Shown one piece after another: positions 18,821-27,139 of a stretch of 64,000 nt of DNA (position 1 is the first letter of the stretch; every line of letters starts with the position of its first letter). Location of the stretch: contig JAJFIQ010000028.1 of assembly GCA_021774785.1 (NCBI GenBank), positions 124,001-188,000 on the forward strand. Reading direction: 5' to 3'. The stretch comes from Emcibacter sp. Its GTDB lineage: Bacteria > Pseudomonadota > Alphaproteobacteria > Sphingomonadales > Emcibacteraceae. Made by a program: the position numbers and the translations under genes. The notes under the pieces are model-generated. The model had not been told where the DNA came from and ran no database searches. It was given only the letters and a program-made list of their open reading frames with translations.

Positions 18821-20071
18821 ATGGATCCGACTGATGGAAAAGTTATCAAGCCAATGCCCAAATCCGGCATGAGTTTTGAAGCAATCAAGGAACATTTAGG
18901 CAAATTGGAGATGCCGGACCCCTATGCCCATTTCGCCAGAGCCTTTCGCGGCCCTAAGGATGTACAGGAGGTGGGAAAATATGCTTATGAACGCTTCATG
19001 GCCGATAATGGTTTTTTCTCTCTGTACCTGCCCTATATGCAGACCATTGAGCAGGAAGTTATCGCCATGGGGGTGAGCTTGCTGCATCCCACCGAAAATT
19101 CCACAGGAAATTTTACCAGTGGCGGCACGGAGAGCAATTTTTCCGCCATGCATGCGGCAAAGGAATGGGCCAGAATTTATAAGCCAAATGTGAAAAAGCC
19201 AAATGTAGTTGCGCCCTATACTATTCACCCATCCTTTCAGAAAGGAGCGGAATATCTTGATATGGAAGTTATTACCACTGATCTGGATGAGAATGGTCGT
19301 GGGGTTGCCGCTAATATCGCTGCCGCTATCAATGATAATACGGTCATGATTGCGGCCTCTGCCCCGTCATGGCATTACGCCAATATAGACCCAATCCCGG
19401 ACATTGCCGACGTTGCGCAGGACGCGGATTTATGGATGCATGTGGATGGTTGTATTGGCGGCTATATTTCACCGTTCCTTGAAAAGCTGGGCGTGGAACT
19501 CACCCCGTGGGATTTCCGGGTGCCCGGTGTCATGTCCATTTCAGCCGATCTTCATAAATTCGGCTATGGTCAGAAGCCTGCATCGACCATTTACTGGCGC
19601 GATACTAAGCTACAAGATTACCATTATGTCTCCATAGACGACCCCTTCCTTGGCCCTTACAAGATGGCCGGTTTTTCCGGTTCCCGTTCTGCGGGCCCCA
19701 TTTTTGCGGCTTGGGCTGTTTTCAATTATCTGGGGGAAGAAGGCTATTTGCGACTGACCCGAAGGCTGCTGGAGCTAAAGGAAAAATTCAATGACGGCGT
19801 GGGAAGTATTGAGGGGCTACGCATGTGGGACGTCGATGTTTTCCCCCTTCATTTTCATTCTGAAAAAGCACCAACATCCGCTGTTTACCAAGGTCTGCTG
19901 GATAAAGGCTGGCTTATGCTGGGACTATTGGAACCCGAAGCCATTACCATTCCCATAGACCCCGCCCTGTCAGATGAAGCGGCCGATATGCTTCTTGCCG
20001 ACCTGCGCGAGGTTACCGAGGCTATTCTGGCCGGTGGCAATGCGAAGAAGGGTGACATACGATATGGCTAA
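18821..20071 (+). CDS. PLP-dependent decarboxylase/lyase (group II decarboxylase, sphingosine-1-phosphate-lyase-like)
   Basis: Fold-type I PLP enzyme of 416 residues. The phosphate-binding turn is GGTESNFSAM, the pyridine-contacting Asp is Asp209 in HVDGCIGGY, and the Schiff-base lysine is Lys246 in SADLHKFGYGQ. These match the group II decarboxylase/sphingosine-1-phosphate lyase family rather than glutamate decarboxylase proper. An AAAGGAGC ribosome site precedes the ATG. The gene overlaps the following TetR gene by 8 nt, so the two form one operon and the regulator probably controls this enzyme. Substrate is unknown. Confidence 0.85.
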   Translation: MDPTDGKVIKPMPKSGMSFEAIKEHLGKLEMPDPYAHFARAFRGPKDVQEVGKYAYERFMADNGFFSLYLPYMQTIEQEVIAMGVSLLHPTENSTGNFTSGGTESNFSAMHAAKEWARIYKPNVKKPNVVAPYTIHPSFQKGAEYLDMEVITTDLDENGRGVAANIAAAINDNTVMIAASAPSWHYANIDPIPDIADVAQDADLWMHVDGCIGGYISPFLEKLGVELTPWDFRVPGVMSISADLHKFGYGQKPASTIYWRDTKLQDYHYVSIDDPFLGPYKMAGFSGSRSAGPIFAAWAVFNYLGEEGYLRLTRRLLELKEKFNDGVGSIEGLRMWDVDVFPLHFHSEKAPTSAVYQGLLDKGWLMLGLLEPEAITIPIDPALSDEAADMLLADLREVTEAILAGGNAKKGDIRYG

Positions 20072-20708
20072 CCCCTTAAGCCAAGTAGCCGATATGGGAA
20101 CAGGATTACGGCAAAGGCAAAAAATTCGCCGCCGTTCGCGCATCATCGCAGCCGGCAAAACGTTGTTTCTCAATCAGGGTTATTCCGCCACTAGCATGGA
20201 AGCTATTGCCGAACTGGCGGAGGTGGGTGTTGCCACCGTCTATAACTATTTTGGCAGCAAGGGGCAGTTACTTGCGGACATTCATAAGCCGGATTTTGAA
20301 GAACTTTTTACACGTGGCAGCATACTACTGGCCAATCCACCCGAAGATCCGGTCACCGGGGTATTATCACTCATTGATATTTATCGTCATTTCCAGAATG
20401 ACTGGGAAAAGAAAGATGCCCTATTGGCCGTGATCGGCCCCGGCCTTTCTGCGGAACCCGTGCTGGATGAACTTGCTGCCTATACAGAACGTCAGGTCAA
20501 GCAGCAGATTGAAGATATAATATCCTTATATCAGGAACAAAATCTGGTGAGATCATCCATAGATGTCACTGATGCAGCAACCATCATTTTCTTCATTTTT
20601 AACCAGCATTTCATTGAATATGTCACTCAGGCTGATGCTGAATACGAACAAATGAAACAAGAAATGGACCGCCAAATTAGCTTTATTGTATCTGCCTTGC
20701 TATATTAA
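20064..20708 (+). CDS. TetR-family transcriptional regulator
   Basis: A 214-residue repressor-type protein. The N-terminal helix-turn-helix is clear (TSMEAIAELAEVGVATVYNY followed by FGSKGQLLADI, residues about 46-76) and the rest is the usual helical ligand-binding domain. The ATG at 20064 lies inside the last codons of the decarboxylase gene, giving an 8-nt overlap, with AAGAAGG upstream. Tight coupling to the decarboxylase suggests autoregulation through the inverted repeat in the shared promoter. The ligand is unknown. Confidence 0.88.
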   Translation: MANPLSQVADMGTGLRQRQKIRRRSRIIAAGKTLFLNQGYSATSMEAIAELAEVGVATVYNYFGSKGQLLADIHKPDFEELFTRGSILLANPPEDPVTGVLSLIDIYRHFQNDWEKKDALLAVIGPGLSAEPVLDELAAYTERQVKQQIEDIISLYQEQNLVRSSIDVTDAATIIFFIFNQHFIEYVTQADAEYEQMKQEMDRQISFIVSALLY

Positions 20709-20736
20709 CATTATTATTAAGGCAGAAAGAGGGTTT

Positions 20737-21561
20737 ATGTTCAAATTATTAGCAGTATTCTGGATTTATATTCACACGGTAATATTCTTTTCCAATATAG
20801 TACAAGCACAGCAATTTGAACATTTTCAAGGGTTAAATAATACAAGTTACCATAATGTAGAATCAAAGGCGTTGGGCCGGAACTTTCATATCTATATTCG
20901 GACACCTGCAAATTACGCCGGATCAACCAAAGAATATCCTGTTATTTACCTGTTAGATGGCGGTCATACATTTCCAATGCTGGCTAGTTATTATAATTTG
21001 CTCACAATTGGTGAAGAGGTTCCCGATGCAATCCTTATTGGGATATCTTATGGTACGGATGACTATAGAAAAGGAAATTTCCGGAGCACCGATTTCACAG
21101 CTAAGGCAATATCCCGCGCGCATTATGGTGGTGCTTCCAATTTTCAAATTTTTTTGAAGAAAGAGTTAATGCCATATGTTGAGTCTAATTTTAGGACAGA
21201 CACAAATCGCAGAATTATTTTTGGCCAGTCCTTAGGTGGCCAATTTGTATTATACACGGCCCTTACCGACCCAAATCTTTTTTGGGGTCATATAGCCAGC
21301 AATCCAGCTTTACACAGGAATTTACCTTTTTTCATAAAACCACTTGAGGGGGTAGAGACATCGAAATCAAAAGTTTATGTAGCAAGTGGGTCGGAAGATG
21401 ACCCTAGATTTCGTCAGCCTGCTAAAGCATGGATCAAACATTGGTCAAATATACCGGAATTACCGTGGGATTTGAAAACCGTTACTTTAGAAGGTGAAAG
21501 CCACCTTTCAGCGACCCCTGTTGCCTTTAGAAAAGGATTGCGTTGGTTGTTTGGTTCCTGA
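20737..21561 (+). CDS. Exported alpha/beta-hydrolase, esterase (IroE/Fes-like) family
   Basis: A 274-residue protein with a signal peptide (VFWIYIHTVIFFSNIVQAQ). The fold motifs are VIYLLDGGHTFPM (oxyanion strand), the nucleophile elbow IFGQSLGGQFVLY (GxSxG) and a late His in GESHLSATP. Family members cleave siderophore esters or other small esters in the periplasm; the true substrate is not evident. The ATG at 20737 has an AGAGGG site and lies 28 nt after the TetR stop, so it may be co-transcribed with the decarboxylase-TetR pair. Confidence 0.82.
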   Translation: MFKLLAVFWIYIHTVIFFSNIVQAQQFEHFQGLNNTSYHNVESKALGRNFHIYIRTPANYAGSTKEYPVIYLLDGGHTFPMLASYYNLLTIGEEVPDAILIGISYGTDDYRKGNFRSTDFTAKAISRAHYGGASNFQIFLKKELMPYVESNFRTDTNRRIIFGQSLGGQFVLYTALTDPNLFWGHIASNPALHRNLPFFIKPLEGVETSKSKVYVASGSEDDPRFRQPAKAWIKHWSNIPELPWDLKTVTLEGESHLSATPVAFRKGLRWLFGS

Positions 21562-21573
21562 CAAATAAAAATA

Positions 21574-22065
21574 TCATTTCTGAAGTTTTGCCCTATAGCC
21601 TACAAAGCGCTTTCCTTCCGGTTCTGATGCTTCAACCATCCAGCCCGTCATTATGTCATCTGTTGAACGCTCAATTGTTAGTAGCATTAGTGGCCCTTCA
21701 CCGCCAAACTTCCCTTCAAATCGGGCATGAGTGCCAGAATTTTCAATCATTTTAAATTGTGTCGTGGTTGGTTGCTGAAAATCCGCGCCCTTGCGATAAA
21801 GATCAAACCGATATGTTATGTCATCGTCACTGGCGACCATGGTCAGCATCTCATACATGCGCAATTCGCCTTTTTTAATCACACGGTAAGTGCCAACCAT
21901 TGAATTACCATCGACCTCGCTCCACTGAATTTCAACTGTGGTTTCTTCAGACGGCTTCTCAAGCCATATCCCGGTGAGCCATGACAAATCTTTCAGGTCA
22001 GCCGCAACCGCCTGGTTTCCTGCCATATAGAAAGCTAATATAATAATATATTTAATAAGACGCAT
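21574..22065 (-). CDS. Small exported DUF6265-type protein
   Basis: A 163-residue protein with an N-terminal signal peptide (LIKYIIILAFYMAGNQAVAA). The mature part starts with DLSWLTGIWLEKPSEET and continues with a beta-rich pattern (ELRMYEMLTMVAS, TTTQFKMIENSGTHARFEGK). The opening LxWLxGxW motif is shared with the DUF6265 lipocalin-like family of unknown function. The ATG at 22065 has an AAGGAGAA ribosome site; an earlier in-frame ATG at 22113 would spoil the signal peptide. It converges with the esterase gene, 12 nt away. Confidence 0.75.
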   Translation of the reverse strand: MRLIKYIIILAFYMAGNQAVAADLKDLSWLTGIWLEKPSEETTVEIQWSEVDGNSMVGTYRVIKKGELRMYEMLTMVASDDDITYRFDLYRKGADFQQPTTTQFKMIENSGTHARFEGKFGGEGPLMLLTIERSTDDIMTGWMVEASEPEGKRFVGYRAKLQK

Positions 22066-22139
22066 TACATTCTCCTTTTCGTAACAGCATAATAGAAACC
22101 CTAGGTCCGGCAATAAAATTTTAATTTATTAAAGCAATA

Positions 22140-22165
22140 GGGCGGCTCACTTAAGGAACCGCCCC
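22140..22165 (-). terminator. Hairpin downstream of the 965-residue TonB receptor gene
   Basis: GGGCGG (22140-22145) and CCGCCC (22159-22164) form a GC-rich stem 30 nt after the receptor stop on the minus strand. The following U content is poor, so it is a weak intrinsic terminator at best. Confidence 0.4.
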
Positions 22166-22196
22166 ATAAATTTAGATCAATATTGTGCCAGTTTGC

Positions 22197-25094
22197 TTAC
22201 AGTTTAAAGGCAATCCGACCATAGAAGAACCGACCCGGTATCTGATGAATAGTGCCATCAAAGTTATTCAGATCACAAGTCGTACAAAGTGGTGTATCTT
22301 CATCCAAGAAATTCTGCACACCAAATGTGAAAGACACATTCTCTTCCAGAAATTCCGGCGTAAAGGTGAATTGGGCATCCGCATAGAAGACACTGTCAAG
22401 CCGGTTTCCGGCTTCGCCGCTAGAGCAATTCTCGAAGAAACCAAAGTCACCGGTGGTTCCACCACAATCTTCATCAACGCCGCTAATATAACGTCCTGTA
22501 AAACCAACAGTCCATTCATTCCGGGTCCAGTCTAAAAAGAGAGAAGACTTGAATTTAACAAATGCTCTTTCCGGGGAACCCAGTTCAGTACCTGACCGTT
22601 CCGTGATAATAGGAACACCATCAATACCAAGCACTGATTCCGTATAGTTGAACAGATGCGTGTTCACCCACTTGAAACGTATCTGACCCCATTCAGCTTC
22701 CTGTGTCTCGGCAGTAATAGACCAGTCCAGTCCGTTAGTGTCAATTCCGGCTATGTTGGTTAAAATTCCATCGATCCGTGTTACGGTACCTGTAGCTGTA
22801 CGGGTAACATTATCACAGAAAAGCGGATTTAACGTTGCCACACATCCCTCAAGAACATCGGAGGCATTTGGTGCCTGTATGGTGTCATCTACTGATATAT
22901 CATAATAATTAACTTCAAATGTGATACCGGCAAGTCCCATTGATTCCGCAAAAGCTGCTGGGCTATAGGTCGCTCCAAAAGTAAAGGTTTTTGACGTTTC
23001 CGGTGTAAGGTTGGGATTTCCGCCTGTTGTTACACTGATCTGCGGGTTAGGCTGCTGATGATCATCCGGCACTCCAAGAGTGGCGCAATTTGCAGGAACC
23101 GAAGTATTGGCCACGGTATCGCACGGGTCAGTAATCGTACTGTCGAAACGTGATCCGGTGTTGAATAATTCACCAATATTTGGCGCCCGGAATCCCTCTG
23201 ACCAATTGCCTCGGAAGGTGAACTCATCATTGACCTGCCATACGGCACCGGCCTTGAAGACGGTTGAACTGCCCGATGTATTATAATCCGAATATCGAAC
23301 AGCCGCATTTACATCAAAGCTTTTCACAAAGTCCATATCGCCGATAACTGGAATATTAATTTCACCATAAAGCTCTGTTGCTTCGATCCGGCCTGCAGTC
23401 GGGCTTGCCGGAACCCCGGCGGTTTCCCCGCTTGATACAACTGAATCAGGTGTGAACGAACCTATTTCCTCCCGGTATTCAATGCCAAAGGCAACGCCAA
23501 TCGGGCCTGCGGGCAGTTCAACCACCTCACCGGAAACATTGGCCAGTAAATTAAATAATTCCTGACGACTTTCGTCTTTCTGGGTGAAAGTTATAAAATC
23601 CAACATTTCCGGAGTGATGGTTCCGGCGCCGCCAAAGAAGTTAAGCGGTACGCAGCCTGGTATTGCTGCACAAGCATCGGGATCACCAAGGGCATCGCTG
23701 ATCCGGCGGGCATTAAATGCACCGTGCTTTATCTGTGAGGCCTGATTTTGAGAAAATGTTGCCGTCACATCCCAGAAGAAGCTCTTGTCATCAAATTTTA
23801 TTGTACCATCAAGGCTGTTGGAGACATACCATGTATCAACATTTTGCTCAAAGATACGGGGACCGGCCTCAATAGGTCTACGACCAAAGAAGACAATGTT
23901 GCTGCTGTCCAGCTGTACCCCGAACGGGTTGAAAGGCTGATTGGCCGGAACGACAATATTATCCAGCCAGAAACCAGCCCCTGCGTCCGGCCCAAGGAAA
24001 AGAGGCTCCGGAGCCGCCTGACTGACTGACTGACGGTTGTTAAAGGAAGCAATGGCCCGGTAAGTGATATCTTCGGTAAGATCATATTCCCCTTTGATGA
24101 AAACATTCACCCGTTCACTTGGGGTTAACAGCTTATTGAACGGCTGCCAGTTAAAGCGGTCGTTAATGGTGAAATCATGAAAGTCCGAAGTTGGACCAGT
24201 TGGATCAAGAGGGTCAAAGGTTGGAATGGGACCTGTGCCATCATTGGGTGTGATATTCAAACCATCCAGATTGGACCCATCCTGAAACAGGAAACGACCT
24301 TGCGGTGTACCGGAAGATGCCCCGAGATTTTCAATGGGAATGGCAAAAGCGGAAATTTCCCGGTCTTTGGCTTCAACGGCTCCCTGAGAGGTATAACTCA
24401 AGTCAATGATTATACGGCCCTTGTCACTCTGGGCACCAAAACTTAAATCATATTCCTGAGTATCCCCATCGCCGTCTTCATAAAGGCCGTAATAAGCACT
24501 GCCTCTGAAGCCATCATAATCGTCTCTGGTTTTAATATTCACCACGCCTGCGATGGCATCTGAACCATAAATCACCGATGCGCCGTCTTGAAGCACTTCA
24601 ATGGACTTGATAATGCCAACCGGAATCGTATTTAGATCCACAGCCCCTGATACTCCAGATGCCGAAGATCCCCGAATCCACCGCTTACCATCAACCAATA
24701 CAAGAACACGTTTCGCTGAGAGGTTACGCAAATCGATTTGGGACGATCCCGCACCAATTCCTGAACCATCCGGTGGAAAACCAAGGTTGCCGGAGGAGTT
24801 ATTAGATCGGTTATTAGCCGACCCGGATATGGGCAAACGTTGCAGAAAATCCGCGACCGATACTTGTCCGGATTCAGTAATATCATCCGAAGTTAAAATC
24901 TGTACTGGTGATTTCGCTTTGAGTGGGTCTTGACGGATACGCGATCCTGTTACAATTACTTCTTCAAGCGTTGCTTCTTCATCCGCCGCGAAAACCCCTT
25001 GGGCTGGCGTCAGGAGCATCAATCCAAATACTATGGCAGACGCACTGCCAAGATATCTTTGCTTAAGTCGATTTCTTTTCGTTATAGTAAACAT
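22197..25094 (-). CDS. TonB-dependent outer-membrane receptor (965 residues)
   Basis: Outer-membrane active transporter. A long signal peptide ends near PAQGVFAADEE. The TonB box region LEEVIVTGSR follows, then the plug domain (SPVQILTSDDITES, VLVLVDGKRWI, SIEVLQDGASVIYGSDAIAG) and the large barrel ending in RFFYGRIAFKL. The VTGSR plus Asn/Ser-rich plug style (NNRSNNSSGN) is that of the large receptors used for oligosaccharide or peptide uptake in marine alpha- and gammaproteobacteria; no siderophore genes are adjacent. AGAGGAAA precedes the ATG, and two tandem palindromes lie in its 5' leader. The ligand is unknown. Confidence 0.9.
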   Translation of the reverse strand: MFTITKRNRLKQRYLGSASAIVFGLMLLTPAQGVFAADEEATLEEVIVTGSRIRQDPLKAKSPVQILTSDDITESGQVSVADFLQRLPISGSANNRSNNSSGNLGFPPDGSGIGAGSSQIDLRNLSAKRVLVLVDGKRWIRGSSASGVSGAVDLNTIPVGIIKSIEVLQDGASVIYGSDAIAGVVNIKTRDDYDGFRGSAYYGLYEDGDGDTQEYDLSFGAQSDKGRIIIDLSYTSQGAVEAKDREISAFAIPIENLGASSGTPQGRFLFQDGSNLDGLNITPNDGTGPIPTFDPLDPTGPTSDFHDFTINDRFNWQPFNKLLTPSERVNVFIKGEYDLTEDITYRAIASFNNRQSVSQAAPEPLFLGPDAGAGFWLDNIVVPANQPFNPFGVQLDSSNIVFFGRRPIEAGPRIFEQNVDTWYVSNSLDGTIKFDDKSFFWDVTATFSQNQASQIKHGAFNARRISDALGDPDACAAIPGCVPLNFFGGAGTITPEMLDFITFTQKDESRQELFNLLANVSGEVVELPAGPIGVAFGIEYREEIGSFTPDSVVSSGETAGVPASPTAGRIEATELYGEINIPVIGDMDFVKSFDVNAAVRYSDYNTSGSSTVFKAGAVWQVNDEFTFRGNWSEGFRAPNIGELFNTGSRFDSTITDPCDTVANTSVPANCATLGVPDDHQQPNPQISVTTGGNPNLTPETSKTFTFGATYSPAAFAESMGLAGITFEVNYYDISVDDTIQAPNASDVLEGCVATLNPLFCDNVTRTATGTVTRIDGILTNIAGIDTNGLDWSITAETQEAEWGQIRFKWVNTHLFNYTESVLGIDGVPIITERSGTELGSPERAFVKFKSSLFLDWTRNEWTVGFTGRYISGVDEDCGGTTGDFGFFENCSSGEAGNRLDSVFYADAQFTFTPEFLEENVSFTFGVQNFLDEDTPLCTTCDLNNFDGTIHQIPGRFFYGRIAFKL

Positions 25095-25120
25095 TGGTGT
25101 TTCCTCTGGTTAAAATTCGC

Positions 25121-25160
25121 TAATAATAATTATTATTAGTAGATTAATCATATGATTAAT
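25121..25160. promoter_or_regulatory. Two tandem perfect palindromes upstream of the TonB receptor
   Basis: CTAATAATAATTATTATTAG (25121-25140, perfect 20-bp palindrome) and ATTAATCATATGATTAAT (25143-25160, perfect 18-bp palindrome) stand with centres 21 bp apart, that is two helical turns, only 27 nt upstream of the receptor start. The AT-rich first element is loosely reminiscent of a Fur-type site. The spacing suggests a cooperative operator for the receptor gene. Confidence 0.5.
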
Positions 25161-25313
25161 AATAAGAATTTACAACCTAATTATGGTTAACACAATTATT
25201 ACACAACCACTTTTTCGTGATCAAGAAATCCCACATAACCAATTATACGTTTATTACAAATGGTTAAGCGTTCCGTATACGAATCAGCCGATCATTAACT
25301 GAAATATTATAGC

Positions 25314-25342
25314 AAAAAAATGCCGGGTTAAAAAACCCGGCA
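25314..25342 (-). terminator. Strong intrinsic terminator of the candidate sRNA
   Basis: On the minus strand a perfect 9-bp stem TGCCGGGTT/AACCCGGCA with a four-base loop is followed by seven T residues. It lies 191 nt beyond the yqgE stop codon, unusually far for a terminator of that gene. Confidence 0.85.
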
Positions 25343-25478
25343 AGTTGCAAAATATAGGGAGGTTCCATGTCTTAGGGAGAACATGAAACAGCCATACCCC
25401 TCAATGGGAGGAAATAGGAATATGGCAAATTGAATAATTCGGGGAGAATTTTTCAATCAAAGATGTTTCAAACATCTG
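25314..25478 (-). ncRNA. Candidate small RNA with repeated anti-Shine-Dalgarno (CUCCC) loops
   Basis: Reading the minus strand from about 25477, four hairpins follow one another. Hairpin 1 (25461-25477) has 8-bp arms AGAUGUUU/AAACAUCU. Hairpin 2 (25430-25456) has a double stem closing a UCCCC loop. Hairpin 3 (25391-25426) has a GCCAUA/UAUGGC stem with UUUCCUCCC inside. Hairpin 4 (25362-25389) has a 9-bp stem with loop UCUCCCUAAG. A single-stranded CCUCCC and a textbook intrinsic terminator (25314-25342) complete it. A promoter TTGGTT-18-TATATA (25508-25513, 25484-25489) fits a start at hairpin 1. Four copies of the C-rich anti-SD motif in or beside loops are characteristic of several alphaproteobacterial trans-acting sRNA families. 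Read-through from yqgE is the alternative explanation for the terminator. Confidence 0.68.
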
Positions 25479-25532
25479 AGACATATATAGCCATAAGGAT
25501 AAGCTTCAACCAACGGTAAATGGGCAATGCAG

Positions 25533-26138
25533 CTATGCATTGCCTGCATGGGTAGACAGCATTGTTATGTCAACTCCTAGCTTCGCCATAGCACGAGCCC
25601 ATTTCAATTCCAGATCAGTGCGGAATAGCAATTCTTCATCTGCTTCTATATTGAGCCAGCTGTTACGACTAATCTCCTCCTCAAGCTGACCCTTCCCCCA
25701 TCCGGTATAACCTAGGGCCACAATATAGTTCTTCGGCCCGGTTCCCTGTGCGATAGCAGCTAAAATATCAATCGTGGCAGTCAAGGCAATGGTTTCCGAG
25801 ATAATCATAGTCGATTCCTGAACATAATCGGCGGTATGAAGAATGAACCCTCGGCCAATTTCAACCGGGCCACCTGCATGAAGGATAACTTCCTCACCTT
25901 CTTCCTCTTTGTAAGTAGACAGAGGCTCGTCAGAGAAATCTTCTTGATTATAAGCCACATCCAGTTGCTCAAGCAAACCGGGAAAATCAATATTGACCGC
26001 AGAAGAATTTATCACCAGTCCCATGGCCCCTTCTTCGCTATGGCTACAGATATAAATAACGCTGCGATCAAACCGTGGGTCGGTCATACTCGGCATGGCA
26101 AGCAACAATTGACCATCAAGGTAGGTTGCTTTAATCAT
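25533..26138 (-). CDS. yqgE: YqgE/AlgH family protein
   Basis: A 201-residue conserved cytoplasmic protein of unknown function. Family motifs are GQLLLAMPSMTDPRFDRSVIYICSH cut across residues 9-33 (the opening MPxMxDxxFxxxVIYxxxH pattern), AMGLVINS, a GGPVEIGRGFILHT strand (G-G-P-V) and YVALGYTGWGKGQLEEEI near residue 140. Length equals the family norm. It is divergent from the DsbD-N-like gene, a pairing I recall from other alphaproteobacteria. A GGCAATGCA/TGCATTGCC hairpin (25523-25544) spans its stop codon. Confidence 0.92.
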   Translation of the reverse strand: MIKATYLDGQLLLAMPSMTDPRFDRSVIYICSHSEEGAMGLVINSSAVNIDFPGLLEQLDVAYNQEDFSDEPLSTYKEEEGEEVILHAGGPVEIGRGFILHTADYVQESTMIISETIALTATIDILAAIAQGTGPKNYIVALGYTGWGKGQLEEEISRNSWLNIEADEELLFRTDLELKWARAMAKLGVDITMLSTHAGNA

Positions 26139-26245
26139 ATGAATCTACGGTCTGAACAGGTTATTGACATAATTTTCACATAATATTGATTATGATAATT
26201 GAACATAGACTATATTATAATAGTTATGGAATATACAGAAACAAA

Positions 26246-27073
26246 ATGAATATGATGAGAAAAACCACTTTTACAATAGCAGTTTGCACCCTGATTCTGC
26301 CCTCGCTTTTATCTGAAAAAGCGTTAGCAGAGAATTTGTCATCGCAGTGGATTCTTGATCAATATACCAAATCGCGCTTGTTTGTCGGGGGATATGACAA
26401 GGAAAACAAGACGCTCCATCTGGGCTGGCAAGTATCACTGAAAGACGGTTGGAAAACATATTGGCGAACCCCCGGAGAGGCCGGGTTGCCACCACGCTGG
26501 ACCTGGAAAGACACAGACAACGTTCACGCCATTACCGTCAACTGGCCTAAGCCTGAGCTGCTTCATATATTCGGCATGGACACCTATACCTATCATAATG
26601 AAGTAATCCTGCCTATTGATGTGGAGGTTGCCGATATTGAAAAAGCATTTACCATAGGCTTGGACCTGCAATATCTAATCTGTTCGGATATTTGCATTCC
26701 ACAAGAAGGTAAATATCATCTGGACGTTTCCCAGCTAGAGAATATTAAAATTTCCCGCTTTCAAAAGGCGCAGCTTGACCGCTACCGTGACCTTGTCCCC
26801 GTCAAAATATCGGGAAAGGACTTCGTCATAAAACCTGACCGGGATCAAGAGAATATGCTCACAATCCACTTGCCGGAATATATTGGTGATGTTGAAAACA
26901 TCATTGTTGAAGGGTCTGATGAAATATTATTTGGCCGTGCAACATCAAATAGGGATGGACTATTTAGTCTTCATCACAACGGAAAACAGTCACTGGAAGG
27001 TCAAGAACTTACCCTTACCCTATTGTTAAAAGATGGCAGAGCCAAAGAAACAAAGATAATTGTCAGGCCATAA
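26246..27073 (+). CDS. Periplasmic protein with DsbD N-terminal-like (thiol:disulfide) domain
   Basis: A 275-residue exported protein with a signal peptide (FTIAVCTLILPSLLSEKALA). The mature region reads LHLGWQVSLKDGWKTYWRTPGEAGLPPRW across residues about 45-73, the pattern of the DsbD-alpha/disulfide-bond corrector domain. CSDICIPQEGKYHL (a CxxxC pair) is near residue 150. The membrane and thioredoxin-like parts of DsbD are absent, so it must work with another reductase or have a different role. ATG at 26246 or 26252 are both plausible; no strong ribosome site is seen. It is divergent from yqgE. Confidence 0.78.
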   Translation: MNMMRKTTFTIAVCTLILPSLLSEKALAENLSSQWILDQYTKSRLFVGGYDKENKTLHLGWQVSLKDGWKTYWRTPGEAGLPPRWTWKDTDNVHAITVNWPKPELLHIFGMDTYTYHNEVILPIDVEVADIEKAFTIGLDLQYLICSDICIPQEGKYHLDVSQLENIKISRFQKAQLDRYRDLVPVKISGKDFVIKPDRDQENMLTIHLPEYIGDVENIIVEGSDEILFGRATSNRDGLFSLHHNGKQSLEGQELTLTLLLKDGRAKETKIIVRP

Positions 27074-27087
27074 AAAAATAATCAAAG

Positions 27088-27117
27088 AAAAAGGGAAGCG
27101 CATAGGCTTCCCTTTTT
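27088..27117. terminator. Bidirectional intrinsic terminator
   Basis: A 12-bp perfect stem (AAAAAGGGAAGC / GCTTCCCTTTTT) with a six-base loop. It has A-rich and T-rich ends on both sides and lies between the convergent DsbD-N-like gene and the 824-residue TonB receptor gene, serving both. Confidence 0.85.
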
Positions 27118-27139
27118 AATATCTATATGATTATCATCC

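Noticed and set aside
25384-25434. Plus-strand 16-codon ORF with a GGGAG site inside the candidate sRNA region
   Set aside because: Very short and reads the complement of the CUCCC loops, so its apparent ribosome sites are explained by the sRNA motif on the other strand.
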